Part shown: piece by piece, positions 1-7,278 of the stretch
Layout of the letters: each line of letters begins with the position of its first letter
How positions within the stretch are numbered: position 1 is the first letter of the stretch
NCBI GenBank assembly: GCA_031261985.1
Contig: JAISIR010000010.1
Span: forward strand, 90,049 to 154,048
Length of the DNA stretch: 64,000 nt
Direction of reading: 5' to 3'
Origin: Clostridiales bacterium
GTDB taxonomy: Bacteria > Bacillota > Clostridia > Monoglobales > WRBX01
Program-made: the position numbers and the translations under genes
Notes under the pieces: generated by a model
What the model was told of the DNA's origin: nothing
Database searches by the model: none
What the model saw: the letters and a program-made list of their open reading frames with translations, nothing else

Positions 1-274
1 TTTCAGGCAAATAAATGTTTATAGGGTTTGTAAGAAGCCCAAGATTGCGATAAGCGGTCGAGCCATATTGATAGGCAAAAATGTCGCTATAATGGTCGCA
101 ATGCAAATGAGAAATAAAGATGTGTAAATTATTCATACATCTTGCAAAGTCCACTAAAGAATGCGTCCCGCAATCTAAAATAATTGTGTTGTCGCCCGAT
201 TGTACCATAAACCCCGGGCCGTGATGCCCGACGCTTGCTATCGGCGATTGCGTTCCTAAAACCGTTAGTTTCAT
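1..274 (-). CDS. MBL-fold metallo-hydrolase, 3' part cut by window edge
   Basis: The first 91 codons of a minus-strand gene run off the left edge; the ORF track omits it. The translation begins MKLTVLGTQSPIASVGHHGP and contains the metallo-beta-lactamase motif HLHCDH (HxHxDH) preceded by FIS, plus the usual early LDCGTHS strand-loop. This is the N-terminal pattern of RNase Z-like or beta-lactamase-fold hydrolases that bind two metal ions; the substrate cannot be told. The start ATG lies 12 bases after the stop of the SH3-like membrane gene and is preceded by an AGGTG ribosome site, so it is probably the last visible gene of the glycoside hydrolase - SH3 protein - MBL operon. Confidence 0.8.
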   Translation of the reverse strand, partial: MKLTVLGTQSPIASVGHHGPGFMVQSGDNTIILDCGTHSLVDFARCMNNLHIFISHLHCDHYSDIFAYQYGSTAYRNLGLLTNPINIYLPE

Positions 275-286
275 AACTACACCTCG

Positions 287-1072
287 TTATTCAATTGTTT
301 CATCCTGCAATGGTTTTAACTTTATTGACCTTTTTGACGCCCAGCCAGAGGTTGTGGTACCTTGTTCTTCAGTTATTTCAATTTCGTAATAATATGGTGC
401 ATCACTTAGTATTGTAACTTCCTGATTTTTATTTATAATTTGTAATGTTTGAGATTTACTATTTGGCTCTTCTTTAAGAAAAAGCTTATCAACCCAAACT
501 TCGCCAATGCGATTAAATGCGCCACTAAATATATGCAAAAGAATGAATATTAATACGCATGCTATTACAGGTTTACTCTTTTTTAATTCTTCAATTTTAG
601 CTACAATTATTTGCTGCCAATTGGGCTTATTTTCAACAGCTTCGTTAATTATATCACAAATTTCTGGATCATTCTTATACTCTTCTATTTCTTCCTCTGT
701 TATGTCATAGTTTATTGAGCTTAATGCGTTTGCCATTCCCGAGAAGTCTAACGAACTAGCATTTATGCGAATATAGTTTTGCAAATCTACGATTGCAGGG
801 GTTAGGTTCTCCCAAATTCGTTGGGCTGCATTTACATTTGCGCTTGCCATTTGAGCAACTCTATTAATCGGATTATCCAACGCTGGAACGGAGTTGACAA
901 AGGGCGAGGTGAATATGGGTAGTTGTAGCGCCATAGTGTTAGTTATTTGTCCTAGTTGAGATGCAATTTGAGCTGCTGAATTACTTTTATTAATCATTAT
1001 TTTAAGCTGATTAAAATTCTCGAGCATCGGGTTTAACGAATTGGCTAGTTTATTATAATCGTTGATTTTCAT
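287..1072 (-). CDS. Single-pass membrane protein with C-terminal SH3-like domain
   Basis: No named family is recognised. The 261-residue protein has a long, mostly helical N-terminal half (about 1-160), one strong membrane segment near 168-186 (VIACVLIFILLHIFSGAF) and, from about 205, a beta-rich tail (QEVTILSDAPYYYEIEI and GWASKRSIKL) resembling a bacterial SH3 domain. The small hydrophilic tail would sit across the membrane from the helical part. The start is supported by GGGGGAT just upstream. It lies 24 bases after the SLH-glycosidase gene and 12 bases before the MBL gene, so the three are likely one transcript. A cell-envelope role is inferred from the SH3-like fold and the SLH neighbour only. 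Confidence 0.6.
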   Translation of the reverse strand: MKINDYNKLANSLNPMLENFNQLKIMINKSNSAAQIASQLGQITNTMALQLPIFTSPFVNSVPALDNPINRVAQMASANVNAAQRIWENLTPAIVDLQNYIRINASSLDFSGMANALSSINYDITEEEIEEYKNDPEICDIINEAVENKPNWQQIIVAKIEELKKSKPVIACVLIFILLHIFSGAFNRIGEVWVDKLFLKEEPNSKSQTLQIINKNQEVTILSDAPYYYEIEITEEQGTTTSGWASKRSIKLKPLQDETIE

Positions 1073-1096
1073 TTTGCGTAATCCCCCTCTCTTTTA

Positions 1097-3109
1097 TTAC
1101 TTAATCTGCTCTTTTACCTTAAGCAACATATCGTAAACAGAATCCATAATCTTTGCAGCATGCGCGCGTTCAGCGTTTTCTAAAGGAGTAATTTTATTCT
1201 CGAAACCGTTGATTAACTTGGCAGATGTTAATGATGAAATTGGAGTTTTAGCCCAATCAGATATCTCATCGACATCATCAAAAGTCAGCTCGTTTGTGGT
1301 TTCTATAAGCTCGAACTTATTTAGTGTATTGTATAAAAGTGTAATCATTTCCTCACGAGTAAGCGCTTGTTCGGGCTTAAACAAGGTTGGAGCATCGCCA
1401 TTTGTTATGCCATATTTATGCGCCGCGGTTATGGCTTTAGCGTAATACATATCGGTTGGGACATCGTCGAAAGCATATTCCTCGTCGATTTCTTCGTCAT
1501 CGATTCCTAGCGCGCGTGCTAGCATTAAAACAAAATCGCCACGTATAATATTATTTTTCGGCTCGAATTCGTCAAACTTAGTACCCTTGATAATGCCTTT
1601 TTCTACCATAGAAAGCAGCGGTGCTTCTAGCCAAGCTTTATAATCCAAAGGAATATCTTTAAATTCGCCAATGCTTTCCATTGGCTCGGTTACAACAGGG
1701 TTACTTTCTGCTCCGTAGGTAATCAAATAATCTTTTTGCAGCGCGTTAACCCCACCATCGGCTATAATTGCAATAGAAACAAGGTGCTGACCAGGAGTCA
1801 TATTACTAGCGTTTAAGGTGTAATCGTAAGGCGGTAGCGTTGTAGCGTGCTGCTCGACACCGTCGATAGAGTATTTTACAGTAGGGTTCAATTGCGCCTT
1901 AACATAGGCAGCGGCAGAAAGCTTTAACTCGTTATCGAAGGACATATCCGACAACTCACGGTAGGCAATGTCAGAGTTCCCGTCGCTATTTAGTTTAAAT
2001 AATGGGTCGGTCGTCATCTCTTGTATAACGCTAACTGCCTCGGGTTGAGTGTGGATATCGTAGCGGAAGGCGTCGCCACCTACAGTCGTGTTAAATGCGA
2101 CGAACGCTTTAATCTCGGGGTACATTCTAACAACAGAAGCATAGTAATAACGATATTGCTGCTTAACCCATTCTTTATCCATATATGCGCCAGAGGCGGT
2201 GTCTTGGTATCCAACGCCGCTTTCGGTTAAAATCAGCGGCTTGTTCATTCCGCAGTTGCGCATAAATTGAACGATAGGTTTAAGGCGCGCCACAGGGTTG
2301 GCGTAACGTCCAGAAACAAAGGCGACGTTCATCCCTTCGACATCTTGCTGACCAGGGAAATATGCGCAGGAATAAGACGATACTCCCACCCAATCGACAT
2401 ACTCATCGCCAGGGTAGAACATGCCATAATCTAAATCTAGCGATGATAAATCGTTAGGGCTCCAGCAAACAGCGGCGTTAGATTTTGTATGGATATAGCT
2501 AGCCATCTTTCTAAATAAGTCTACAAAATCGGCTGGTTTTGGCGTGCTTGCGTAATCAGGGTTAGGGTCGTCGGGGTGTGCATAGTTGGGGCTAAGGTTC
2601 ATCTCTTTACCTATAACTATAATAACATTGCGTCCTGGGCTGGTAAAACCGTCAATGGTGTTTTGGATATAATTAGAATAGTCGTCGTAACGTATAAGCT
2701 TGCCTGCAGGCATATTAAAGTTTACAAGTACATATTTAGATTCAGCAGGGCAATCCATAACTGATTGATTATACGCTTGAGGGTCGCGTGAGCAAACTGC
2801 GTTGGTTTGAGACATGTCAAACTCTTCGTAAAAAGCTGTGAGAGTTTGAGGGAGTTTAGGCAGATAGTTATAAATTGGGGTGCCTAGCATAATGCCACTA
2901 TTTGGCTCAAACCTTGCGCCACCAAACATTTCGCCATTATCAGCCGATGTTTCGTAAACTACTTTAAGCTCGGTTTTTTCGATAACTTCGTCGCGCATGT
3001 AGTTATAATTAGCATCGCAATAATCTTGAAAAGGAGTGTTTGCGCTTGCAATTATTGGTGATAGAAAGATTCCTGTAATTAGTACCATTGAAACAAGTTT
3101 TTTAAGCAT
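1097..3109 (-). CDS. Secreted GH26-like glycoside hydrolase with SLH anchor
   Basis: An exported cell-wall-anchored enzyme of about 670 residues. The start is placed at the internal ATG giving MLKKLVSMVLITGIF (signal peptide, cleavage near ASA), because AAAGGAG lies 7 bases upstream; the ORF-track start is 33 bases too early. Residues about 50-370 look like a TIM-barrel glycosidase of GH26 or related type, with candidate catalytic glutamates in VIGKEMN (about 169) and LILTESG (about 296) and a WSPN motif near 217. About 380-465 is Ig-like. About 482-665 holds three SLH modules (FKDIP, FDDVP, FDDVD starts) that bind pyruvylated wall polymer. It is first in an operon with its own promoter. Beta-mannanase is possible, but the substrate is not provable from motifs alone. 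Confidence 0.7.
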   Translation of the reverse strand: MLKKLVSMVLITGIFLSPIIASANTPFQDYCDANYNYMRDEVIEKTELKVVYETSADNGEMFGGARFEPNSGIMLGTPIYNYLPKLPQTLTAFYEEFDMSQTNAVCSRDPQAYNQSVMDCPAESKYVLVNFNMPAGKLIRYDDYSNYIQNTIDGFTSPGRNVIIVIGKEMNLSPNYAHPDDPNPDYASTPKPADFVDLFRKMASYIHTKSNAAVCWSPNDLSSLDLDYGMFYPGDEYVDWVGVSSYSCAYFPGQQDVEGMNVAFVSGRYANPVARLKPIVQFMRNCGMNKPLILTESGVGYQDTASGAYMDKEWVKQQYRYYYASVVRMYPEIKAFVAFNTTVGGDAFRYDIHTQPEAVSVIQEMTTDPLFKLNSDGNSDIAYRELSDMSFDNELKLSAAAYVKAQLNPTVKYSIDGVEQHATTLPPYDYTLNASNMTPGQHLVSIAIIADGGVNALQKDYLITYGAESNPVVTEPMESIGEFKDIPLDYKAWLEAPLLSMVEKGIIKGTKFDEFEPKNNIIRGDFVLMLARALGIDDEEIDEEYAFDDVPTDMYYAKAITAAHKYGITNGDAPTLFKPEQALTREEMITLLYNTLNKFELIETTNELTFDDVDEISDWAKTPISSLTSAKLINGFENKITPLENAERAHAAKIMDSVYDMLLKVKEQIK

Positions 3110-3148
3110 AGTAGACTCCTTTACTATTTGCAGATTTGACATAATTTA

Positions 3149-3160
3149 ACATTGCAATGT
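3149..3160. promoter_or_regulatory. Perfect palindrome at predicted transcription start
   Basis: ACATTGCAATGT is a perfect 12-bp palindrome located just downstream of the -10 box of the SLH-glycosidase promoter, near the expected transcription start. The position fits an operator, but no cognate regulator is visible. Confidence 0.35.
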
Positions 3161-3161
3161 A

Positions 3162-3190
3162 ATTTTAGCACAATATTATGCTTTTGTCAA
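3162..3190 (-). promoter_or_regulatory. Sigma-A-type promoter of SLH-glycosidase operon
   Basis: Reading the minus strand, TTGACA is followed after exactly 17 bases by TAAAAT. The start codon of the SLH-glycosidase is about 50 bases downstream. Confidence 0.7.
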
Positions 3191-3205
3191 TAGATTATAG
3201 GTAAA

Positions 3206-3874
3206 TCAAGCATTTAACCCGACGACATCTATAACAGGCATAGAGTAACAAATGCCCATTCCTTGTGTTGACAAGCCTGCTTCTTTCGATATCGCTTGCA
3301 TAATGTTATCTTTATTCTCGATATTGGTTAGAACATAAAGCTTGTCTTTTTCGTCGTGTATTGGCACACCTAAAAATTCCGCCTCTAAATTCTCTTTACT
3401 TCCTAACGCTTTAACGATAGTCCCGCCTTTTGCGCCAGCTTCTTTAGCCGCTTGCATTGCCATTTCGGCATACCCGCGATTCAAAATTGCAACAATTAAT
3501 TCATACTCCATATTATTCTCACTCCCATTTGTAATATTTTCTTTGTTTTCTTTAGGTGTTCCTTTTAGCATTTCACTGGCTTTTTTACCTACTACAGAAG
3601 ATATCGGGATAGAAAACGCTATACCATTGCCAGCTTTTTTTATTTTATAATCGTTTTTTAATACCTCTAAAATCTCTTGGATAATGCTATCTTCAGCGGC
3701 AAAATGTATTAGCGATTTTTCACTTTCCCCTAAACCTAAAAGGGCGAGTCTGCGTGAGCTTGCAACGCCTTTGCAAAAGGTTGAATTGGCAAGAATAACG
3801 CCTGATTTTTGCCCTAGTTTTATAATCTCTCCGCTAAGCTTTCGCTCTATTATAATGTTCAAAAGTTTTATCAT
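3206..3874 (-). CDS. Tandem P-II-like signalling protein
   Basis: A P-II (GlnB/GlnK-like) family protein of 222 residues made of two consecutive ferredoxin-fold halves. Each half ends alike (IPISSVVGKKA near 95 and MPVIDVVGLNA at the C-terminus), and each carries a KG-rich loop followed by LGLGESEK or ALGSKENLEAE. P-II proteins sense nitrogen, carbon or energy status and bind a partner, often a transporter. The ATG is preceded by GGAGG with 8-base spacing. It overlaps the stop of the DUF1538 gene as ATGA, so the two are translationally coupled and the DUF1538 membrane protein is the obvious partner. Two P-II units in one chain is unusual; an uridylylated T-loop tyrosine is not evident. Confidence 0.8.
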   Translation of the reverse strand: MIKLLNIIIERKLSGEIIKLGQKSGVILANSTFCKGVASSRRLALLGLGESEKSLIHFAAEDSIIQEILEVLKNDYKIKKAGNGIAFSIPISSVVGKKASEMLKGTPKENKENITNGSENNMEYELIVAILNRGYAEMAMQAAKEAGAKGGTIVKALGSKENLEAEFLGVPIHDEKDKLYVLTNIENKDNIMQAISKEAGLSTQGMGICYSMPVIDVVGLNA

Positions 3875-5376
3875 GTATCTACCCTCCAATTGTAATCAAT
3901 AATCTCATTATCGTCTTTGTAATCGAATGTTCTGGCAGCATCTTTCTTGGCAAACAAGCCCAATATTTGAATGGCAACAAGCGGAGCTAAAGCAACTAAA
4001 GCTACCAATCCAAAGGCATCGGTTAGCACGTTTCCGCCTAAAGCATTGGTTGCACCTAGGGCAAAAGCAAGTAGGAAGGTCGAGGTCATAGGCCCAGAGG
4101 CGACACCGCCGCTATCGAAGGCTATGGCGGTGTAAATTGGTGGTACAAAAAAGCTTGTTATAAGGGCGATGCAATATCCAGGTAGGATTATCCACCATAA
4201 GCTTAACCCCGTGTACACCCTTACCATTGCAAGGCAGACAGAAATTGCAACGCCTATACACAACGAGATTAACAGCACGCGTGCGCTTATTGCGCCATTT
4301 GTTACCTCTTGAACCTCTTGCTTTAAAACGTGAATTGCTGGCTCTGCCAACACTATAACCAGCCCCATTATAAAGCCAAGGGGGATTATTATCCAGCCAA
4401 GGCGTGAGGCAACCAGCGATGCGCCGATTATTTGCCCGATAGGGACGAAGCCTATGTTTGCACCGATTAAGAATAGTACTAATCCTAAAAAAGTGAATAG
4501 CAGCCCCAAACTAATAGAGAGTAATTTTTGCATAGATAGTTTTAATGCGAAAATTTGGAAAATTATAAATAATATCAATATGGGTGAAAGTGCCAGCGCG
4601 ACTTCTTTTGCATAATCGGCAAAAGCATGCAGATAAAGCCCTATTGCTTGGCTGAAGCTAGAGATATTGTGTATTGCAACGGTGGAATAGCTGCCCTTGC
4701 CTTTAAAAAGCAGACTTAGAATTAAGACTGAAAGGATGGGTCCGATAGAGCATAAGGCAACCAAGCCAAAACTTTCCTCGCCTTTATCTTTTGTACCACG
4801 AACGCTGGCGATACCTGCACCAATAGCAAGTATAAAGGGGACGCTTACAGGACCAGTTGTAACCCCACCGCTATCGAAGGCGGTTGCTAAAAAGTTTGGC
4901 GGGACAAAGGCGGCGATGCAGAATAGTATAGCGTAAAAGCCTAGCAAAAGCCAGCGGAGGCTTAGCTTAAATAACGTTCTTAAAAACGAGATTACTAAAA
5001 ACGCGCCGACGCCTGCCGAAATTGTGTATATTAAAGTTTTATCTGGGATATTTGGCACAAGTTTTGAAAGGACGATTAAATCTGGCTCGGCGACGGTTAT
5101 TAAAATGCCTATTATAGCACCAGAGCCTAGTATAAGCCACAATTTTTTAGCGCGCGAAAGGTATGAGCCAATAGCCTCGCCCATTGGCATTGTCGAGATA
5201 TCTGCGCCATACGTAAACAGAAACATTCCGATGATTAAGGCGGCGATTCCTATTGCAAAGCTTATAAGCAAGCCGCTACTAACTGGTACAAAAAATATTA
5301 AAATAATAAGTATAATACTCGATAATGGTAAAACAGAGAGTAATGCTTCGTTTAGTTTATCTTTGATTTTAGGCAC
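3871..5376 (-). CDS. DUF1538 family integral membrane protein
   Basis: About 500 residues with some 12 hydrophobic segments and a clear internal two-fold repeat: FDSGGVTTGPVSVPF near 167 recurs as FDSGGVASGPMTSTF near 415, and AEPDLIVL recurs as AEPAIHVL. These are hallmarks of DUF1538, a presumed transporter family often found beside P-II proteins. Its stop overlaps the start of the tandem P-II gene by four bases. The 5' end is odd: the only near-cognate start in frame is GTG, but AAAGGAG overlaps it directly. The codon correctly spaced from that site is ATC, giving (I)KDKLNEALLSVLP. The start is therefore uncertain by three codons. The transported substrate is unknown. Confidence 0.8.
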   Translation of the reverse strand: MPKIKDKLNEALLSVLPLSSIILIILIFFVPVSSGLLISFAIGIAALIIGMFLFTYGADISTMPMGEAIGSYLSRAKKLWLILGSGAIIGILITVAEPDLIVLSKLVPNIPDKTLIYTISAGVGAFLVISFLRTLFKLSLRWLLLGFYAILFCIAAFVPPNFLATAFDSGGVTTGPVSVPFILAIGAGIASVRGTKDKGEESFGLVALCSIGPILSVLILSLLFKGKGSYSTVAIHNISSFSQAIGLYLHAFADYAKEVALALSPILILFIIFQIFALKLSMQKLLSISLGLLFTFLGLVLFLIGANIGFVPIGQIIGASLVASRLGWIIIPLGFIMGLVIVLAEPAIHVLKQEVQEVTNGAISARVLLISLCIGVAISVCLAMVRVYTGLSLWWIILPGYCIALITSFFVPPIYTAIAFDSGGVASGPMTSTFLLAFALGATNALGGNVLTDAFGLVALVALAPLVAIQILGLFAKKDAARTFDYKDDNEIIDYNWRVDT

Positions 5377-5405
5377 TCCTTTGTTTGAGTTATGTTTACT
5401 ATATT

Positions 5406-5444
5406 AAAAAAGGCACAATTTTGTTTAATAGTTGTGCCTTTTTT
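5406..5444. terminator. Bidirectional intrinsic terminator
   Basis: AAAAAAGGCACAA pairs perfectly with TTGTGCCTTTTTT around a 13-base loop, giving a T-run on either strand. It lies between the zinc-ribbon operon (minus, ends upstream) and the DUF1538 gene. Confidence 0.75.
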
Positions 5445-5450
5445 ATATAT

Positions 5451-5530
5451 AAACACGCTACGCGCGAATAAATCGCGCTTCGCTTCTAAAGTTATTTTGT
5501 GCAAATTGCCGACAAGCTGGCAATTTGTTT
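5451..5530 (-). repeat. Dispersed two-hairpin repeat, copy 1
   Basis: First of five copies in the window. It has hairpin GCGCGA/TCGCGC, then the conserved stretch CGCTTCTAAAG, then hairpin AAATTGCC-GACAAGCT-GGCAATTT. It lies downstream of the zinc-ribbon membrane gene and before the terminator, so it would sit in that gene's 3' untranslated RNA. Confidence 0.75.
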
Positions 5531-5558
5531 GTTTATATTATAAATATTTATAGAATCC

Positions 5559-6611
5559 TTAACCGTTTAAAGGCTTTCCGCAACCAGCGCAGAACTTAGC
5601 ACCTGCATTATTTTTTGCACCACATGCGCTACAGAACGTGGCAGGAGCTTGGCTATCGTCTTGGTTAACAGCTGCGGTTTGAGCAGGAGCAGTTGTTGCT
5701 TCCATGTTTGGATTCTCTTCCTTAGCTTTTTTGAATAAATCGCGGAACTTACCAGATAATTTGCAAAGCTTATCGTATAAATCGAAGGTAATGGTTGTGC
5801 TTGGCGCTACTTCCATATAAGGCACCATCATTTTTATCATCATGTAGCTATCGATAAATGCAACTTTAATTGCCCAAGCGATGATGAAAGCGAATATGAA
5901 CATTACAAACCCGCTGATGTGAAGCAAACGTCCTAAAATGCCTAGTGGTAAGAACGAAACTACTATTATAATTGCCATTAAAGCTATAACGGTTGCAGTT
6001 GTTTTTGCCGCACTTTTAAGCAGAACTTTCCAGTTTTGAGCGTAAATAACTACGCCGTCGGTTGCGCTTTTAAAGGCACCTTGTTTATCTTTATTATAAA
6101 AAACCCAGCCCAAGCAACACTCGTCTATGTACCCAAGCGCAATGCCAACGAACATTTTAGCAATGCTTGTAATTGTGTTCATACCAGGGATAAAATCTAG
6201 CGTATTGCCTAAACGCTCTAGCGAACCTTGAAGCTGCTTAACGGCACCGGCTACAAGTTTATCTAACACAAAGAACACGTTAGAGGTACCAAACTTCTCT
6301 TTAACTAGGTTCTTACCATACTCAACTTGATTTGCAGGGAGCTTGCCTGATGTAACCGTTTCGGTTATAACAGCAACGTGACCTGCTTTAACTAAATACC
6401 CTGTGTAGTGCATTATTGCAAAGCGTATAAACCCGGTTGCCGCAAGCCAAATTAATAGCATAATGGCACCCACGCCTTCGCTATTAAACAGCCAGGCAAT
6501 AAGCATTAGTACACCAAAAACTATTGCAGAAAGAATTGCTGTTGCAAGCGCAAGCGCAAGTTTTGCCCATACAAATGGCATAGTTTTAGAATAAATCTGT
6601 TTTGGCGTCAT
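5559..6611 (-). CDS. Multi-pass membrane protein with C-terminal zinc ribbon
   Basis: Family not recognised. About 350 residues with four or five membrane segments (two between about 15 and 65, then near 150-165 and 195-260), a charged stretch, and a C-terminal zinc ribbon FCSACGAKNNAGAKFCAGCG (two CxxC pairs). The ATG (MTPKQIYSK) is chosen because GGAGG lies upstream; the ORF-track start is a TTG overlapping that site. It follows the other zinc-ribbon gene by 24 bases, so they form an operon. Such zinc-ribbon-tailed membrane proteins are common in Firmicutes with unknown roles; a scaffold or stress function would be a guess. Confidence 0.65.
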   Translation of the reverse strand: MTPKQIYSKTMPFVWAKLALALATAILSAIVFGVLMLIAWLFNSEGVGAIMLLIWLAATGFIRFAIMHYTGYLVKAGHVAVITETVTSGKLPANQVEYGKNLVKEKFGTSNVFFVLDKLVAGAVKQLQGSLERLGNTLDFIPGMNTITSIAKMFVGIALGYIDECCLGWVFYNKDKQGAFKSATDGVVIYAQNWKVLLKSAAKTTATVIALMAIIIVVSFLPLGILGRLLHISGFVMFIFAFIIAWAIKVAFIDSYMMIKMMVPYMEVAPSTTITFDLYDKLCKLSGKFRDLFKKAKEENPNMEATTAPAQTAAVNQDDSQAPATFCSACGAKNNAGAKFCAGCGKPLNG

Positions 6612-6635
6612 AAATGAATCCTCCAATTTTTTTAG

Positions 6636-7037
6636 TTATGATTTAGTTCCACATTTACTACAAAATGCAACGCCTGCAGGAAGAGGGCTGCCGCAGCCTG
6701 TGCAAAATTTAGTGGCTGGTTGCTCGTCTTGGGTTACAGGGTCGGCGGTGGTTTCTGCCACTACTTGCTCGGTTTTTTTACTCTCGATTTCTGCACGAGT
6801 TTCTGCAATAATGGTGTTTCGGCTATCAATCTCGGTGCATAAAGGTAAAACATCTTCGCCTAAAGTTTCGCCATCTTTATACTTTTTGTAATAAACTTCA
6901 CCGATTTGCTTGTAAGCCTCGCCGATTGCTTTTTCTTCCGATGTAATTTTTGAGCTTAATTTGGTAAGTTCAATTGCGTCGCCTGCTTTATCTCCTAAAT
7001 TTTTAGCAAGCTCGCCTAAAGTATCTAAAAATGCCAT
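6636..7037 (-). CDS. Small zinc-ribbon protein
   Basis: A 133-residue soluble protein: an amphipathic, probably coiled-coil N-terminal part (about 1-95, with LTKLSSKITSEEKAIGEAYK and later AETRAEIESKK) and a C-terminal zinc ribbon with FCTGCGSPLPAGVAFCSKCG. It is the first gene of a two-gene operon with the zinc-ribbon membrane protein, whose ribbon is closely similar, suggesting the two proteins act together. It has its own sigma-A-type promoter. Function unknown. Confidence 0.65.
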   Translation of the reverse strand: MAFLDTLGELAKNLGDKAGDAIELTKLSSKITSEEKAIGEAYKQIGEVYYKKYKDGETLGEDVLPLCTEIDSRNTIIAETRAEIESKKTEQVVAETTADPVTQDEQPATKFCTGCGSPLPAGVAFCSKCGTKS

Positions 7038-7084
7038 TTAAAACCCGCCTTTTTTATAAATTTTTGTTACTATTTTATGAGTTT

Positions 7085-7113
7085 ATATTAACATAATAGA
7101 ACATAATTGTCAA
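7085..7113 (-). promoter_or_regulatory. Promoter of zinc-ribbon operon
   Basis: On the minus strand TTGACA, a 17-base spacer and TAATAT precede the small zinc-ribbon gene by about 45 bases. Confidence 0.7.
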
Positions 7114-7130
7114 GTGTTTTTTGATTTAAA

Positions 7131-7213
7131 AACAACGCTTCAGCGGAATAAATCCGCTTTCGCTTCTAAAGTTGTTCGGATATTTTTGGCGACAAGCTGC
7201 CAAAAATCTTTTA
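7131..7213 (-). repeat. Dispersed two-hairpin repeat, copy 2
   Basis: Hairpin AGCGGA/TCCGCT with loop ATAAA, the conserved CGCTTCTAAAG, then ATTTTTGGC-GACAAGCT-GCCAAAAAT. It lies between the terminator of the HExxH gene and the promoter of the zinc-ribbon operon. Confidence 0.75.
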
Positions 7214-7228
7214 TATTCGACAAAAAAT

Positions 7229-7256
7229 AACTCCTCTATATTTTCATAGAAGAGTT
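7229..7256 (-). terminator. Terminator of the alpha-CTD-array / HExxH operon
   Basis: On the minus strand AACTCTTCTAT and ATAGAGGAGTT form a hairpin with one mismatch around a 6-base loop, followed by ATTTTTT. It lies about 20 bases after the HExxH gene stop. Confidence 0.65.
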
Positions 7257-7278
7257 TTATTATTTCACTTTTTTACTA

